Counted from the first letter of the stretch, positions 46,007-55,989 are shown. The stretch: 64,000 nucleotides of DNA from Paracidovorax citrulli (GCF_900100305.1 NZ_FNEY01000006.1:1-64000); one strand, 5' to 3'. Notes: generated from the letters alone by a model not told the origin. Numbers and translations are program-made.

Positions 46007-47572
46007 GTGTCCCTGTTCAAAGCCGCCTCCACCGTCTCCCTGCTGACCCTGGCCTCCCGCGTGTCGGGGCTGGCGCGCGATCTGCTGATGGCATCGATGT
46101 TCGGGGCCAGCGCGCTCACCGACGCCTTCAACGTCGCCTTCCGCATTCCCAACCTGTTTCGCCGCCTCTTCGCCGAAGGGGCGTTCAGCCAGGCCTTCGT
46201 GCCCGTGCTGGCCACGCACCGGGCGCAGCAGGGCGAGGACGCCACGCGCGAACTGATTTCGAGCGTGGCGACCGCGCTCTTCTGGGTGCTGCTGGCCTCC
46301 TGCCTCGCGGGCGTGCTGGGCGCTCCGCTGCTGGTCTGGCTGCTGGCCAGCGGCCTGCGGCAGAACCCGCAGGGCTACGATGCGGCCGTGCTGATGACGC
46401 GCTGGATGTTCCCCTACATCGGTTTCATGTCGCTGGTGGCGCTGTCCGCCGGCGTGCTCAATACCTGGAAGCGCTTCGCCGTGCCGGCGGCCACGCCGGT
46501 GCTGCTCAACCTCTGCATGATCCTGGCCGCGTGGCTGGGGGCGCCGCAACTGGCCGCCCGCGGCATCGAGCCCATCTACGCCATGGCGGGCGGCGTGATG
46601 CTGGGCGGCATCGCGCAACTGGCCGTGCAACTGCCGGCGCTGCACCGGCTGCGGCTGCTGCCGCGCATCGGCATGTCTCCCGGCGCGGTCCGGGCCGCCT
46701 GGCAGGCGCCGGGGGTGCGGCGCATCCTCGTGCTCATGGGGCCGGCGCTGCTGGGCGTGGGCGTGGCGCAGATCTCCCTGATGATCAACACGCAGATCGC
46801 TTCCTACCTGGCCCCGGGCAGCGTCACCTGGCTGTTCTACGCGGACCGCCTGATGGAGTTCCCCACTTCGCTGCTGGGCGTCGCCCTGGGCGTGGTGCTC
46901 ACGCCGCAGCTGGCGGCCGCCCGTGCCGCCGGCGACGCGCAGCGCTATTCCGCCATGCTGGACTGGGGCCTGCGCATCGTGGTGGTGCTGTCCGTGCCGT
47001 GCGCCGTGGCCCTGCTCACCTTCGCGCAGCCGCTGGTGGCCACGCTGTTCCACCATGGTGCGCTGCACGACGGCGACGTGGGGCAGATCGCCCTGGCGCT
47101 CGCCGGCTACGGCGTGGGGTTGCTGGGGCTCGTCGCCATCAAGGTGCTCGCTCCCGGCTATTACGCCAGCCAGGACATCCGCACTCCCGTGCGCATCGCG
47201 GTGGTCGTGCTCTGCGTGACCCAGCTGCTCAACGCCGTCCTGGTGCCGACGCTGGAACATGCGGGCCTGGCGCTGTCCATCGGGCTGGGCGCGCTGGTGA
47301 ACGCCCTGTGGCTGCTGGTGGGGCTGCTGCGCCGCGGCAGCTTCCAGCCGCAGCCCGGCTGGGGCCGGCTGCTGCTGCAGGTCGTGGCGGCCAGCGCACT
47401 GCTGGCGATTTTCCTGATCTGGGCCAGCCGGTACATCGACTGGATCGCGATGCGGGCGCACGAGGCGCAGCGGGTGGGATGGCTCGCGGTGTTCCTGGCG
47501 GGGGCGGCGGTGCTGTATTTCGGCGCGCTGTGGGCGGCCGGGATGAAACTGCGCCAGCTGCTGCGCCGCTGA
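46007..47572 (+). CDS. murJ: Lipid II flippase MurJ
   Basis: This 521-aa inner-membrane protein of the MOP superfamily flips lipid II for peptidoglycan synthesis. It has about 14 helices and family motifs SLFKAASTVSLLTLASRVSG, ASALTDAFNVAFRIPNLFRR, LFAEGAFSQAFVPVL and FYADRLMEFPTSLLGVALG. The start is taken as the GTG at 46007, directly before SLFKAAS, which is the usual first segment; upstream codons (from 45890) lie over the rpsT promoter. Located divergent from rpsT, as in many proteobacteria. Confidence 0.93.
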   Translation: MSLFKAASTVSLLTLASRVSGLARDLLMASMFGASALTDAFNVAFRIPNLFRRLFAEGAFSQAFVPVLATHRAQQGEDATRELISSVATALFWVLLASCLAGVLGAPLLVWLLASGLRQNPQGYDAAVLMTRWMFPYIGFMSLVALSAGVLNTWKRFAVPAATPVLLNLCMILAAWLGAPQLAARGIEPIYAMAGGVMLGGIAQLAVQLPALHRLRLLPRIGMSPGAVRAAWQAPGVRRILVLMGPALLGVGVAQISLMINTQIASYLAPGSVTWLFYADRLMEFPTSLLGVALGVVLTPQLAAARAAGDAQRYSAMLDWGLRIVVVLSVPCAVALLTFAQPLVATLFHHGALHDGDVGQIALALAGYGVGLLGLVAIKVLAPGYYASQDIRTPVRIAVVVLCVTQLLNAVLVPTLEHAGLALSIGLGALVNALWLLVGLLRRGSFQPQPGWGRLLLQVVAASALLAIFLIWASRYIDWIAMRAHEAQRVGWLAVFLAGAAVLYFGALWAAGMKLRQLLRR

Positions 47573-47649
47573 AGCCCGACAGAAATTTTACCAATGCGTG
47601 GAATGCGTCTGCTTGACGCCCCCCGGCGCGCGCCCGTACAACCGCTGGC

Positions 47650-48501
47650 ATGCCTCTGAGCTATTCCCTACCGACACCGCTCGAATATTTCGCCGCTCTC
47701 GTGCAGAGCGACGAGCATTTTCCGCTACTGGAAGCTGCGGCCTGCATCGCCCACGACGAGTACCCCGAATTCGACGTGCAGCAGTTGCTCGGCGACATGG
47801 ACCAATTGCTGGCCCGGGTGCGTCGCCGGTTGCCGGAGGACGCATCCTCCCTGCAGCGGCTGCGGTCGCTCAACCAGTTCTTCTTCCACGACCTGGGCTT
47901 CGGCGGCAACGTCAACAACTACTACGACCCGGACAACAGCTATCTGAACGCCGTGCTGCGCACGCGCCGCGGCATCCCGATCTCGCTGGCCGTGCTGTGG
48001 ATGGAACTGGCGCAGGGGCTCGGACTGCATGCGCGGGGCATCTCGTTTCCCGGGCATTTCATGGTCAAGGTGCTGCTGCCGCGCGGACAGGTGGTGCTGG
48101 ACCCGACCACGGGCCAGTCCCTGTCCCGCGAAGACCTGGCCGAGCGTCTGGAGCCGTTCCGGCGGCGCAGCGGCCTGGTGGACGATTTCGAGGTGCCCCT
48201 GGGGCTCTACCTGCAGGCCGCCCCGGCCCGCGAGGTCATCGCCCGCATGCTGCGCAACCTGAAGGAAATCCACCGTTCCCAGCAGGATTGGGGACGCCTC
48301 GCGGCCGTGCAGGAGCGGCTGGTGGTGCTGCTGCCCGATGCCTGGGGCGAGTGGCGGGACCGCGGCCTCGCGCGGGCCGAACTGGGCCATGCGGAAGGAG
48401 CGGTGTCGGACCTCGAAACCTATCTGGCCCATGCCGAGGATGCGCTCGATGTCGATGCCATCGCCGCGCGGCTCGAGCAGCTGCGGCGTGCCGGGGACTG
48501 A
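47650..48501 (+). CDS. SirB1/transglutaminase-like protein with TPR-type C-terminus
   Basis: This 283-aa cytosolic protein has an N-terminal SirB1-type transglutaminase-like fold (LRSLNQFFFHDLGFGGNVNN, YYDPDNSYLNAVLRTRRGIP, GIPISLAVLWMELAQGLGLH, GISFPGHFMVKV) and a helical C-terminal segment resembling TPR (RLVVLLPDAWGEWRDRGLAR, LETYLAHAEDALDVDAIAAR). The cysteine expected in true transglutaminases is not evident, as in SirB1. Such proteins are often near prmC/murJ or in small conserved operons; biochemical role unknown. It follows murJ by 77 bases and is convergent with queF. Confidence 0.88.
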   Translation: MPLSYSLPTPLEYFAALVQSDEHFPLLEAAACIAHDEYPEFDVQQLLGDMDQLLARVRRRLPEDASSLQRLRSLNQFFFHDLGFGGNVNNYYDPDNSYLNAVLRTRRGIPISLAVLWMELAQGLGLHARGISFPGHFMVKVLLPRGQVVLDPTTGQSLSREDLAERLEPFRRRSGLVDDFEVPLGLYLQAAPAREVIARMLRNLKEIHRSQQDWGRLAAVQERLVVLLPDAWGEWRDRGLARAELGHAEGAVSDLETYLAHAEDALDVDAIAARLEQLRRAGD

Positions 48502-48519
48502 CGGGCCGCGGCGGCCGCC

Positions 48520-49365
48520 TCACTGCCGCGCCGTGCGGACGTTGGCTGGCAGCGCCTGGGGGTGGCTGGTGCGCAGCGGGTTGATGTCCAGCCCGCCACG
48601 GCGGGTGTAGCGCGCGTACACCGACAGCTTGATCGGGCGGCAGCGCGTCCACAGGTCCATGAAGATGCGCTCCACGCATTGTTCGTGGAACTCGTTGTGG
48701 TTGCGGAAACTGACCAGGTACCGCAGCAGGCCGGCCTGGTCGATCTGGGCTCCGCTGTACTCGATGCGCACGCTGCCCCAGTCCGGCTGCCCGGTCACCA
48801 GGCAGTTGCTCTTGAGCAGGTGGCTGGTGAGCGTTTCCGTGACGGGGGCCTCGCCATGGTTCGCATGCAGCAGCTCCGGGGCGGGGGTGTAGTGCGTGCA
48901 CTCCACGTCCAGGCGGTCCAGCAGCAGGCCGTCGAGCTCCTGCACGGGTTCGCGGTCGAACATCTCGGGCAGCACCAGTTTCACGCCCACGGTCGCCTGG
49001 CGGTCCGAACCGCGCCACGCGGCCTCGCTGATGTCCGTCCGGATGCGCGTCTGCACTTGTGCGGCATCCGCGAATCGCGTGTTGTTGAAGCTGTTCAGGT
49101 AGAGCTTGAACGACTTGCTCTCGATGATGTTGGGGGTCTCGCAGGGAACGGTGATGTGCGCGAGGGCGACCTGCGGCTTGCCGCGCAGGTTCAGCCACGA
49201 CAGCTCGAAGGCGGTCCACAGGTCCGCCCCGAAAAAGGGCGGGGTGCCCGTCACGCCGATTTCGTGGCGCTTGGGCTGGCGGGGCAGGGGGAACAGCAGC
49301 GAGGCGTCGTACTGGTCGGCATAGCCGGAGACGCGGCCCAGCTGGGATTGGTCGGGAGTATTCAT
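48520..49365 (-). CDS. queF: NADPH-dependent 7-cyano-7-deazaguanine reductase
   Basis: This 281-aa enzyme reduces preQ0 to preQ1 in queuosine tRNA modification. It is the long bimodular type: the QueF motif [17 protein letters not shown] lies near residue 92, and the catalytic region [20 protein letters not shown] (Cys and Asp) is in the second half, with [14 protein letters not shown] after. The start is the ATG at 49365; upstream in-frame codons overlap the oxygenase gene. It sits 20 bases after that gene on the minus strand, perhaps co-transcribed. Confidence 0.95.
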   Translation of the reverse strand: MNTPDQSQLGRVSGYADQYDASLLFPLPRQPKRHEIGVTGTPPFFGADLWTAFELSWLNLRGKPQVALAHITVPCETPNIIESKSFKLYLNSFNNTRFADAAQVQTRIRTDISEAAWRGSDRQATVGVKLVLPEMFDREPVQELDGLLLDRLDVECTHYTPAPELLHANHGEAPVTETLTSHLLKSNCLVTGQPDWGSVRIEYSGAQIDQAGLLRYLVSFRNHNEFHEQCVERIFMDLWTRCRPIKLSVYARYTRRGGLDINPLRTSHPQALPANVRTARQ

Positions 49366-49385
49366 GGTGTGTCCGCCGGCGTCGT

Positions 49386-50282
49386 TCATTCGAAACGCCG
49401 TTCGCGCAGCCACTTCGTGGCGATCCATTTGTCGCCTGCGACGACGGGGGCTCCGCCATGGAGCGTGCGCGTGGATGGGTGGGGGCGTTCGTAGCTGAAG
49501 AACACCGCGTTGCCACGGCGCGGAGCCACTTCCAGGTGCACGTCGGGGAAGGTGGTGCCACCGCCCTTTTCCGGATCGTTGAGGTAGATGACGATCGTGG
49601 CCACCCGCTGCCCGCCCCGGCGCAGGATGGTCGGCGTGCCGGGCTCCGCGGGGTCGAAGTAGTCGTAGTGGGGCTTGTATTCGGCCCCGGGCCGGTAGTG
49701 CAGCACCTGCAGGCCCTCGCCGTTCTCCAGGGGCCAGTTCACGAGCCGGGCGATGCGCGCCTCCAGCCGTGCCACCACGGGGTTTTCCTCGCGCTGGAAG
49801 AACATGCCGTTGCTGGTGCGGTCATCGTTGACCTCCTCGCCGCCCGTGCGCGTGGCGACGGTGAGCGACCGGGCCATGCGGGGGCGGGCCGCATCGATGA
49901 TGGCGTCGCATTCCTCGGGCGACAGCAGGTTGCCGAACAGCACCACGCGCGGCTGGGCCATGGCCATGAGCACGTCCACGCGGCGGTCGCCGACGTCGAT
50001 GCTGCCGGGGGACTCCGCCAGGTCCGGCTCGGGCACGCGCGAGGCTGCCGGATGGCCCTGCTGCACCGCCAGCGTGTCCAGGTGCTCGCGCAGCACGTGT
50101 TCCATCGCATAGGTGGCCACTTCCTCGCTCCAGCCCGCGTCGAGCATGGATTGCAGCACGGCGGGCGCGCCGAAGCCCGCCTGCGCCTGCGCGACGATCC
50201 AGGTGCGCAGCTCCGGCGTGATGGATTGGGAGAGGGCGGCGTCCGTGTCGGCGCGCGCTGCAACGGGGCGGTTGGCGGACAT
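49386..50282 (-). CDS. 2OG-Fe(II) oxygenase, prolyl 4-hydroxylase-like
   Basis: This 298-aa protein has a helical N-terminal segment ([20 protein letters not shown]) and a C-terminal P4Hc-type double-stranded beta-helix. The iron ligands are visible: HYDYFDP (His-x-Asp) near residue 207 and RTLHGGAPV (His), with the 2-oxoglutarate lysine in [31 protein letters not shown] is the family core. The ATG at 50282 was chosen; another in-frame ATG at 50321 is possible. It probably hydroxylates a protein proline or similar side chain; target unknown. It is upstream of queF on the same strand. Confidence 0.88.
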   Translation of the reverse strand: MSANRPVAARADTDAALSQSITPELRTWIVAQAQAGFGAPAVLQSMLDAGWSEEVATYAMEHVLREHLDTLAVQQGHPAASRVPEPDLAESPGSIDVGDRRVDVLMAMAQPRVVLFGNLLSPEECDAIIDAARPRMARSLTVATRTGGEEVNDDRTSNGMFFQREENPVVARLEARIARLVNWPLENGEGLQVLHYRPGAEYKPHYDYFDPAEPGTPTILRRGGQRVATIVIYLNDPEKGGGTTFPDVHLEVAPRRGNAVFFSYERPHPSTRTLHGGAPVVAGDKWIATKWLRERRFE

Positions 50283-50378
50283 GTGTTCGGTCGGGAAAGT
50301 GGGTCGGGCGGCCATCGGCAATCGGGTACGTTAACCCCCGTGCAAAACACGGCCGCGGTGTGCGGTTTTTCGGGCGCT

Positions 50379-51158
50379 TCAGCCGGCGTCCTTGCGGCGG
50401 AAGACGAGGCGGTCCTGCGCCGAGGCGGATGCGTCGAACGCATAGCCTTCGAGATCGAAACCTTCCAGCTGGCGGGGGGCCACCACGCGGTGCTGGATGG
50501 CATAGCGCGCCATCAGCCCGCGGGCGCGCTTGGCATGGAAGCTGATGATCTTGTAGCGGCCCCCCTTCCAGTCCTCGAACACGCATTCGATCACGCGGGC
50601 CTTCAGCGCGGCGGTGTCCACGGATTTGAAGTATTCCTGGGAAGCGAGGTTCACCACCACCGGCGTGGCGTCGGCCGCGAGGCGCTGGTTCAGGTGCTCG
50701 GCGATGCGCTTGCCCCAGAACCGGTAGAGATTGGCGCCTGCGCCGGTGGCCAGCCGCGTGCCCATCTCCAGGCGGTAGGGCTGCATCCGGTCGAGGGGGC
50801 GCAGCACGCCGTAGAGGCCGCTCAGGATGGCGACATGGTCCTGCGCCCAGCGCAATCCGTCGCCGTCCAGGCTCCGGGCGTCCAGGCCCTCATAGACATC
50901 GCCGTTGAAAGCGAAGAGCGCCTGCCGGGCGTTCGCCGCCGTGAACCGCGGCGACCAGGCGGCATAGCGCGCGGCATTGAGCCCGGCCAGCGCATCGCTG
51001 ATGCCCATCAGGGACGCCAGCTCCTGCGGAGACTTCTCACGCAGCACCTCGATGAGCTGCGTGGATTCATGGATGAACGGGGGAAGGGTGTGGGCCAGCC
51101 CTGGCGGCAGCGGGGTGTCGTAGTCCAGGGATTTGGCGGGAGACAGCAGGAACAGCAT
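50379..51158 (-). CDS. yaaA: Peroxide-stress protein YaaA (DUF328)
   Basis: This 259-aa cytosolic protein starts [18 protein letters not shown] and contains [65 protein letters not shown] and [18 protein letters not shown]. These are the hallmarks of the YaaA family, which lowers free iron during peroxide stress in E. coli. It lies between rne and the oxygenase gene on the minus strand, after a strong hairpin. Confidence 0.95.
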   Translation of the reverse strand: MLFLLSPAKSLDYDTPLPPGLAHTLPPFIHESTQLIEVLREKSPQELASLMGISDALAGLNAARYAAWSPRFTAANARQALFAFNGDVYEGLDARSLDGDGLRWAQDHVAILSGLYGVLRPLDRMQPYRLEMGTRLATGAGANLYRFWGKRIAEHLNQRLAADATPVVVNLASQEYFKSVDTAALKARVIECVFEDWKGGRYKIISFHAKRARGLMARYAIQHRVVAPRQLEGFDLEGYAFDASASAQDRLVFRRKDAG

Positions 51159-51203
51159 CGGTGCGGATTCCCTCGGTGCGAACGGACGGTGCGGGGAAAT
51201 GCG

Positions 51204-51243
51204 GACGGCCGGCGGCGCCAGGCAAGTGGCGCCGCCGGCCGTC
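51204..51243 (-). terminator. 17-bp perfect GC-rich hairpin after rne
   Basis: GACGGCCGGCGGCGCCA (51204-51220) pairs perfectly with the complement at 51227-51243 around GGCAAG. It begins nine bases after the rne stop and ends before yaaA. No T tract, so it may be a 3'-end stabiliser, a barrier between rne and yaaA, or a factor-dependent terminator. Confidence 0.55.
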
Positions 51244-51251
51244 GGGATCCG

Positions 51252-54200
51252 TCAGGCGACGGACGAGGGCTGCTGCTCGAACGGCAGCTTCAGGTCGCGC
51301 AGATCTCGGCGTGTTTCCACGAGCACCAGCGGACCTTCGTCCAGCACGACGGCCGGAGGCCGCTCGCGCGGCACATGCACCGGGCGGGGCTCCGCGGCGA
51401 TCGCTGCCTGCGCGGCGGCGATCTTCTCCGCATCGGAGTTCACCCACTGCAGGCCCGAGCTTTCGGCGATCCGGTTCAGCTCATCCACCGGCAGCTGGAA
51501 GGCCTGCACGCGTGGCAGTCCCGGCACGGCCGCGGCTGCGGCCGGTGCGGGCGCTGGCGTGGCGACCGGGACTGGCACGGGGACCGGCACCGCGGCGGCG
51601 GCCACGGCAGGTGCCGGCGCTGCCGCCGGGATGCCTGCGGGGGCTTGCGCAGGTTCCGCGGGCGCTTCGCCGTGCGAGGCTTCGGATGCCACCGCCGCGG
51701 CGGTGGGCGCGGGGGCGCCGCCACCCTGGCTGAAGTAGCTGCGGCGCGGCGCTTCCTGGGCAGGGCCTTCGCCGGCCACGTCCTGCACGGCCTGCGCCGT
51801 GGTGGTCTCGGTCACCGGTGCGGTTTCCACCTCGGCGCCTTCACGCGGCGCGCGCTCCCGGCGGTCGCGTCCATAGCGGTCGCGCGACCGGCGTTCGCGG
51901 CGCGGCTCCTCGCCCGGGGTGGAGCCCGTGGCCGGGCTGCCGGCTTCGCCGCCGGTCAGGTCCAGATCGGGCAGCGAGGCCATCGGGGACGTGTCCACGA
52001 ACTCGGCCTGGCCTTCCTCTCCGCGCGGACGGCGGTCGCCGCCGCGTTCCCGGCGTTCCCGGCGCTCGCCGTTGCGAGGGCCCCGCTCGCCGCGCTCCTG
52101 CGGGGCGGCACCCTGGCCTTCGATGCCGACGTCCGGGGCCACGGCCCCCATGCCGGCGTCAGTGCCCAGCGGCTGCTGGCGCGGAGCGTCGCCGGACTCC
52201 CGGCGCTCGCGGCCGCGGCCGCCTTCACGGCCTTCACGGCCATTACGCGGCGCGTAATCTCCTTCGGCGCGAACGGATGCATCGCGTCCGTTCTCGCGTC
52301 CGCCTTCACGGTCGCGATCGCGCTCCCGTGCCGGCCGGCCTTCGCGGCCCTCGGCATCGCGCGGACCCCGGCCGTTGCGTGGCGCTTCGCCTTCGGCACG
52401 CTCGGGGCGTTCTCCGCGCTCGCCGCGGCGTCCGCGGCCTTCCGCGGCACCGTTCTCGCGCTGCCCGTCACGACCGCCGCCGTTGCCGTCGCGTCCGCCG
52501 CGCCGGCCTCCACCGCGGCGCCCGTCACGCGGGGCGTCGGCGGCAGGGGCGGGGGCAGGCGCCGCAACCGGCGCGGACACCGGTGCCGGAGCCGGACGCG
52601 GTCCGAAACCGAAGAGGCTCTTGAGCCATGCGAAGAAGCCCTGTTCCTGGGGCGCAGCCGGCGCCGGCGCGGGGGCCGGTGCAGGCGGCTGTGCCGGGGC
52701 GGCCGCGTGCGCGCCGTTGCGTGCGCCCGCCGTGCGCGGCATTTCGGGGCGCGGCTCGGCGACCGGGGCCGGCGCATCGGGCAGCACACCCTTGATCACC
52801 GGGGTCTGTTTGTTCGTCGGCTCCTGGGAGCGGCGCGTCACCGTGGTCGGGTCCTCCATCTCCTCGGCCAGCTTGTAGCTCGCGGCGATGTGGTCCAGGC
52901 GCGGGTCGTCGTGCTTCAGGCGCTCGAGCTTGTACTTGGGCGTTTCCATGGTCTTGTTGGGGACCATGAGCACGCTCACGCGCTGCTTGAGTTCGATCTT
53001 GGCGATTTCGGTGCGCTTCTCGTTGAGCAGGAACGAGGCCACTTCCACCGGCACCTGGCAGTGCACGGCGGCCGTGTTGTCCTTCATGGACTCTTCCTGG
53101 ATCATGCGCAGGATCTGCAGCGAGAAGCCTTCCGTGTCGCGCACGTGGCCCGTGCCGTCGCAGCGCGGGCAGCGGATGTGCGCGCCTTCGCTCAGCGAGG
53201 GCTTCAGGCGCTGGCGGCTCATTTCCATCAGGCCGAACTTGCTGATCGTGCCGAACTGCACGCGGGCGCGGTCCTGGCGCAGCGCGTCGCGCAGGCGGTT
53301 CTCGACCTCGCGGCGGTTCTTGCTCTCCTCCATGTCGATGAAGTCGATCACGATCAGGCCGCCCAGGTCGCGCAGGCGCATCTGGCGGGCCACCTCGTCG
53401 GCGGCTTCCAGGTTGGTGCGGGTGGCGGTCTCCTCGATGTCGCCGCCCTTGATGGCGCGGGCCGAGTTCACGTCCACGGACACCAGCGCTTCCGTGTGGT
53501 CGATCACGATGGCGCCGCCGGAGGGCAGGGTCACCGTGCGGGCGTAGGCGGACTCGATCTGGTGCTCGATCTGGAAGCGGCTGAACAGCGCCGCGTCGTC
53601 GCGGTAGCGCTTGACCTTGGCGGCATGCTCGGGCATGACGTGCGACATGAACTGCTGCGCCTGTTCATAGATGTCGTCCGTATCGATGAGGATGTCGCCG
53701 ATGTCGTTGTTGAAGTAGTCGCGGATCGCGCGGATCACCAGGGAGGATTCCTGGTAGATCAGGAAGGCGCCCTTGCCGCCCCTGGCGGCGCCGTCGATGG
53801 CGGTCCAGAGCTTGAGCAGGTAGTTCAGGTCCCATTGCAGCTCGGGCGCCGAGCGGCCGATGCCGGCGGTGCGCGCGATGATGCTCATGCCCTTCGGGTA
53901 CTCGAGCTGGTCCATCGCCTCCTTGAGTTCGGCACGGTCCTCGCCCTCGATGCGGCGCGACACGCCGCCGCCGCGCGGGTTGTTGGGCATCAGCACCACG
54001 TAGCGGCCGGCCAGCGACACGAAGGTGGTCAGGGCCGCGCCCTTGTTGCCGCGTTCTTCCTTCTCGACCTGAACCAGCAGCTCCTGGCCTTCGCGGATCA
54101 CGTCGTTGATGCGGGCCTGGCTGGGCGAAACGCCCTCGGCGAAATACTGGCGGGAGATTTCCTTGAAGGGCAGGAAGCCGTGGCGGTCCTCGCCGTAATC

Positions 54201-54374
54201 CACGAAGCAGGCTTCCAGGCTGGGCTCGACGCGGGTGACGACCGCCTTGTAGATGTTGCCCTTGCGTTGTTCGCGTCCCTCGATCTCGATCTCGTAGTCC
54301 AGCAGCTTCTGGCCGTCCACGATGGCGAGGCGCCGTTCTTCGGGCTGCGTGGCATTGATGAGCATCCGCTTCAT
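51252..54374 (-). CDS. rne: Ribonuclease E
   Basis: This 1040-aa essential endoribonuclease is the core of the RNA degradosome. Order of parts: MKRMLINATQPEERRLAIVD, S1 RNA-binding domain (about aa 39-119; GNIYKAVVTRVEPSLEACFV, DYGEDRHGFLPFKEI), 5'-sensor/RNase H-like region and DNase-like domain with catalytic Asp in VDVNSARAI (about aa 296) and VIDFIDMEE (about aa 343), then the zinc link CPRCDGTG (about aa 403). From about residue 530 it is disordered, with Pro/Ala and long Arg/Glu/Gly-rich stretches, the degradosome scaffold. SD GAAGGAA is good. Divergent from rluC, the usual order. Confidence 0.97.
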   Translation of the reverse strand: MKRMLINATQPEERRLAIVDGQKLLDYEIEIEGREQRKGNIYKAVVTRVEPSLEACFVDYGEDRHGFLPFKEISRQYFAEGVSPSQARINDVIREGQELLVQVEKEERGNKGAALTTFVSLAGRYVVLMPNNPRGGGVSRRIEGEDRAELKEAMDQLEYPKGMSIIARTAGIGRSAPELQWDLNYLLKLWTAIDGAARGGKGAFLIYQESSLVIRAIRDYFNNDIGDILIDTDDIYEQAQQFMSHVMPEHAAKVKRYRDDAALFSRFQIEHQIESAYARTVTLPSGGAIVIDHTEALVSVDVNSARAIKGGDIEETATRTNLEAADEVARQMRLRDLGGLIVIDFIDMEESKNRREVENRLRDALRQDRARVQFGTISKFGLMEMSRQRLKPSLSEGAHIRCPRCDGTGHVRDTEGFSLQILRMIQEESMKDNTAAVHCQVPVEVASFLLNEKRTEIAKIELKQRVSVLMVPNKTMETPKYKLERLKHDDPRLDHIAASYKLAEEMEDPTTVTRRSQEPTNKQTPVIKGVLPDAPAPVAEPRPEMPRTAGARNGAHAAAPAQPPAPAPAPAPAAPQEQGFFAWLKSLFGFGPRPAPAPVSAPVAAPAPAPAADAPRDGRRGGGRRGGRDGNGGGRDGQRENGAAEGRGRRGERGERPERAEGEAPRNGRGPRDAEGREGRPARERDRDREGGRENGRDASVRAEGDYAPRNGREGREGGRGRERRESGDAPRQQPLGTDAGMGAVAPDVGIEGQGAAPQERGERGPRNGERRERRERGGDRRPRGEEGQAEFVDTSPMASLPDLDLTGGEAGSPATGSTPGEEPRRERRSRDRYGRDRRERAPREGAEVETAPVTETTTAQAVQDVAGEGPAQEAPRRSYFSQGGGAPAPTAAAVASEASHGEAPAEPAQAPAGIPAAAPAPAVAAAAVPVPVPVPVATPAPAPAAAAAVPGLPRVQAFQLPVDELNRIAESSGLQWVNSDAEKIAAAQAAIAAEPRPVHVPRERPPAVVLDEGPLVLVETRRDLRDLKLPFEQQPSSVA

Positions 54375-54401
54375 GATGCGTTTCCTTCTTCGTATGGGTG
54401 C

Positions 54402-54470
54402 GGGACGCCGCGCAGCACAGGAGCTGCGTGCGTCCCGGGTTCAACCGTTGACACAGGCTCTTCAGGAGCC
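54402..54470 (-). promoter_or_regulatory. Two hairpins in the rne 5' leader, possible autoregulation
   Basis: Between 28 and 96 bases upstream of the rne ATG are two stem-loops. The first pairs GGGACGC/GCGTCCC and CGCAGC/GCTGCG (54402-54436) around a 6-base loop with a small bulge. The second is GGCTC/GAGCC (54456-54470) with a 5-base loop. E. coli rne mRNA is cleaved by its own product through 5'-UTR hairpins; this is a possible equivalent, without sequence homology claimed. Confidence 0.45.
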
Positions 54471-54957
54471 ATGGATGCCAGGGCCGACGCACTGAAACGA
54501 AGGGAATTGCCGCTGAAAGCCAGGCGGCCGCGAAGCTGTTGACTAGCTCGGCAGCCGGGGTGGTGGGGCGTGGATGGAGGCGATGGAGGAAGCGTGCTTC
54601 CTGGCCGGGAAGAATGTCGTCGGCAGGGCACGCCATGCGGGCGCATCGGGCATGCGGACGGCCCGCGCCAGGGGCTTGTGCCCCTGCCACAGTGCCATGA
54701 TCCAAGCCATCAGCGCCAACATGTTTTCGCTTTGATCCGCGGCAGGGGCGATCTCCGTGGAGAGGCGGCCTGCCGGTTGGGGATTCCGTTTGGGTGTTTC
54801 AATTTGTCAGCCGGGCCGGGCGGCATGCAGGCCTTCGCAGGCAACCGGCCTGCAATCTGCGCGCACGACGCCCGTTGGCATCGACCTTCCTGTACGTCGT
54901 GTCGGGCCGGGTGGACTAAACTCCAGAAAAATCAACCACTTACACAACGTCGCACAG
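54471..54957. other. Non-coding gap between divergent rne and rluC
   Basis: About 490 bases holding the promoters of both genes. No gene was recognised. A 59-codon minus-strand frame (54543-54722) starting MLALMAWIMALWQG has a weak ribosome site only. Near rluC the sequence turns AT-richer (CCAGAAAAATCAACCACTTA). Confidence 0.5.
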
Positions 54958-55989
54958 GTGAAACACATTATAGGGGCCAAACCGGCGCCCGGCCGCCCCC
55001 CCGCCGCCTCCGAACCGGGTGCCTTGGCCGTGCGCTGGGTCGAGGTCGATGCCGAGTCCGCGGGGCAGCGGCTGGATAACTTTCTGATACGTGAACTCAA
55101 GGGCGTGCCCAAGACGCATGTCTACCGCATCATCCGCAGCGGCGAGGTCCGCATCAACAAGGGGCGGGCCGCGGCCGACACCCGCGTCGAGGCCGGTGAC
55201 GTGGTCCGCGTGCCACCCGTGCGCATTTCCGACAAGGTGGCCGCAAAGGCGGAACGGCCCGCACCGGCCAGGGAGTTTCCCCTGCTGCTGGAGGACGAGC
55301 ACCTGGTTGCCCTGGACAAGCCCGCCGGCGTGGCGGTGCATGGCGGCAGCGGCGTGAGCTTCGGCGTCATCGAGCAGTTGCGCCAGGCGCGCCCGCAGGC
55401 CCGTTTCCTGGAGCTGGTGCATCGCCTGGACCGGGAAACCTCGGGCATCCTGCTCGTGGCCAAGAAGCGTTCGGCGCTCACGCACCTGCAGGACCAGTTC
55501 CGCGAGCGCGAAACCGGCAAGACCTACCTGGCCCTCGTGTCGGGCGAGTGGCCGGAGCGCCTGAAGGTCATCGACGCACCCCTGCACAAGTACCTGCAGG
55601 CCGACGGCGAGCGCCGGGTGCGTGTGACCACGGAAGACGATCCCGACGGCATGCGCTCCATCACCCTCGTGAAGGTGCGCAGCCGCGTGCCGGCCCGGCC
55701 GGCCGAGGGGCTGCCCGCCATGGCGCTGCTGGAGGTGACGATCAAGACCGGCCGCACCCACCAGATCCGGGTCCACCTGGCCAGCCGGGGCCACCCGATC
55801 GTGGGCGACGACAAGTACGGCGACTTCGATCTGAACCGCCGCGTCCAGAAGCACGGCCTGCGCCGCATGTTCCTGCATGCATGGCGGTTACAGTTCAGCC
55901 ACCCCGCCAGCGGCGAGCGCATCGAACTGCATGCCGAGCTGCCGGCGGAGCTGTCCGGCTTCCTGCCCGCCGCTCCCGCTCCCACCTGA
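54958..55989 (+). CDS. rluC: 23S rRNA pseudouridine synthase RluC
   Basis: This 343-aa enzyme modifies uridines of 23S rRNA (955/2504/2580 in E. coli). An N-terminal S4 RNA-binding domain (RLDNFLIRELKGVPKTHVYR, GEVRINKGRAAADTRVEAGD) is followed by the RluA-type catalytic domain: LDKPAGVAVHGGSG, ELVHRLDRETSGILLVAKKR (catalytic Asp) and GRTHQIRVHLASRGHPIVGD. The start is taken as the GTG at 54958 (VKHIIGAKPAPG); no ATG is close. Divergent from rne, and followed 13 bases later by a HAD phosphatase gene. Confidence 0.95.
   Translation: MKHIIGAKPAPGRPPAASEPGALAVRWVEVDAESAGQRLDNFLIRELKGVPKTHVYRIIRSGEVRINKGRAAADTRVEAGDVVRVPPVRISDKVAAKAERPAPAREFPLLLEDEHLVALDKPAGVAVHGGSGVSFGVIEQLRQARPQARFLELVHRLDRETSGILLVAKKRSALTHLQDQFRERETGKTYLALVSGEWPERLKVIDAPLHKYLQADGERRVRVTTEDDPDGMRSITLVKVRSRVPARPAEGLPAMALLEVTIKTGRTHQIRVHLASRGHPIVGDDKYGDFDLNRRVQKHGLRRMFLHAWRLQFSHPASGERIELHAELPAELSGFLPAAPAPT

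Noticed and set aside
49458-54542. A 1694-codon plus-strand open frame opposite rne, yaaA and the oxygenase gene
   Set aside because: It lies over well-supported minus-strand genes, lacks any domain, and its Ala/Gly/Arg/His-rich content is the usual shadow of high-GC coding DNA.
54543-54722. A 59-codon minus-strand frame (MLALMAWIMALWQG start) in the rne-rluC gap
   Set aside because: Only a weak ribosome site, and the C-terminal half reads like random GC-rich sequence.
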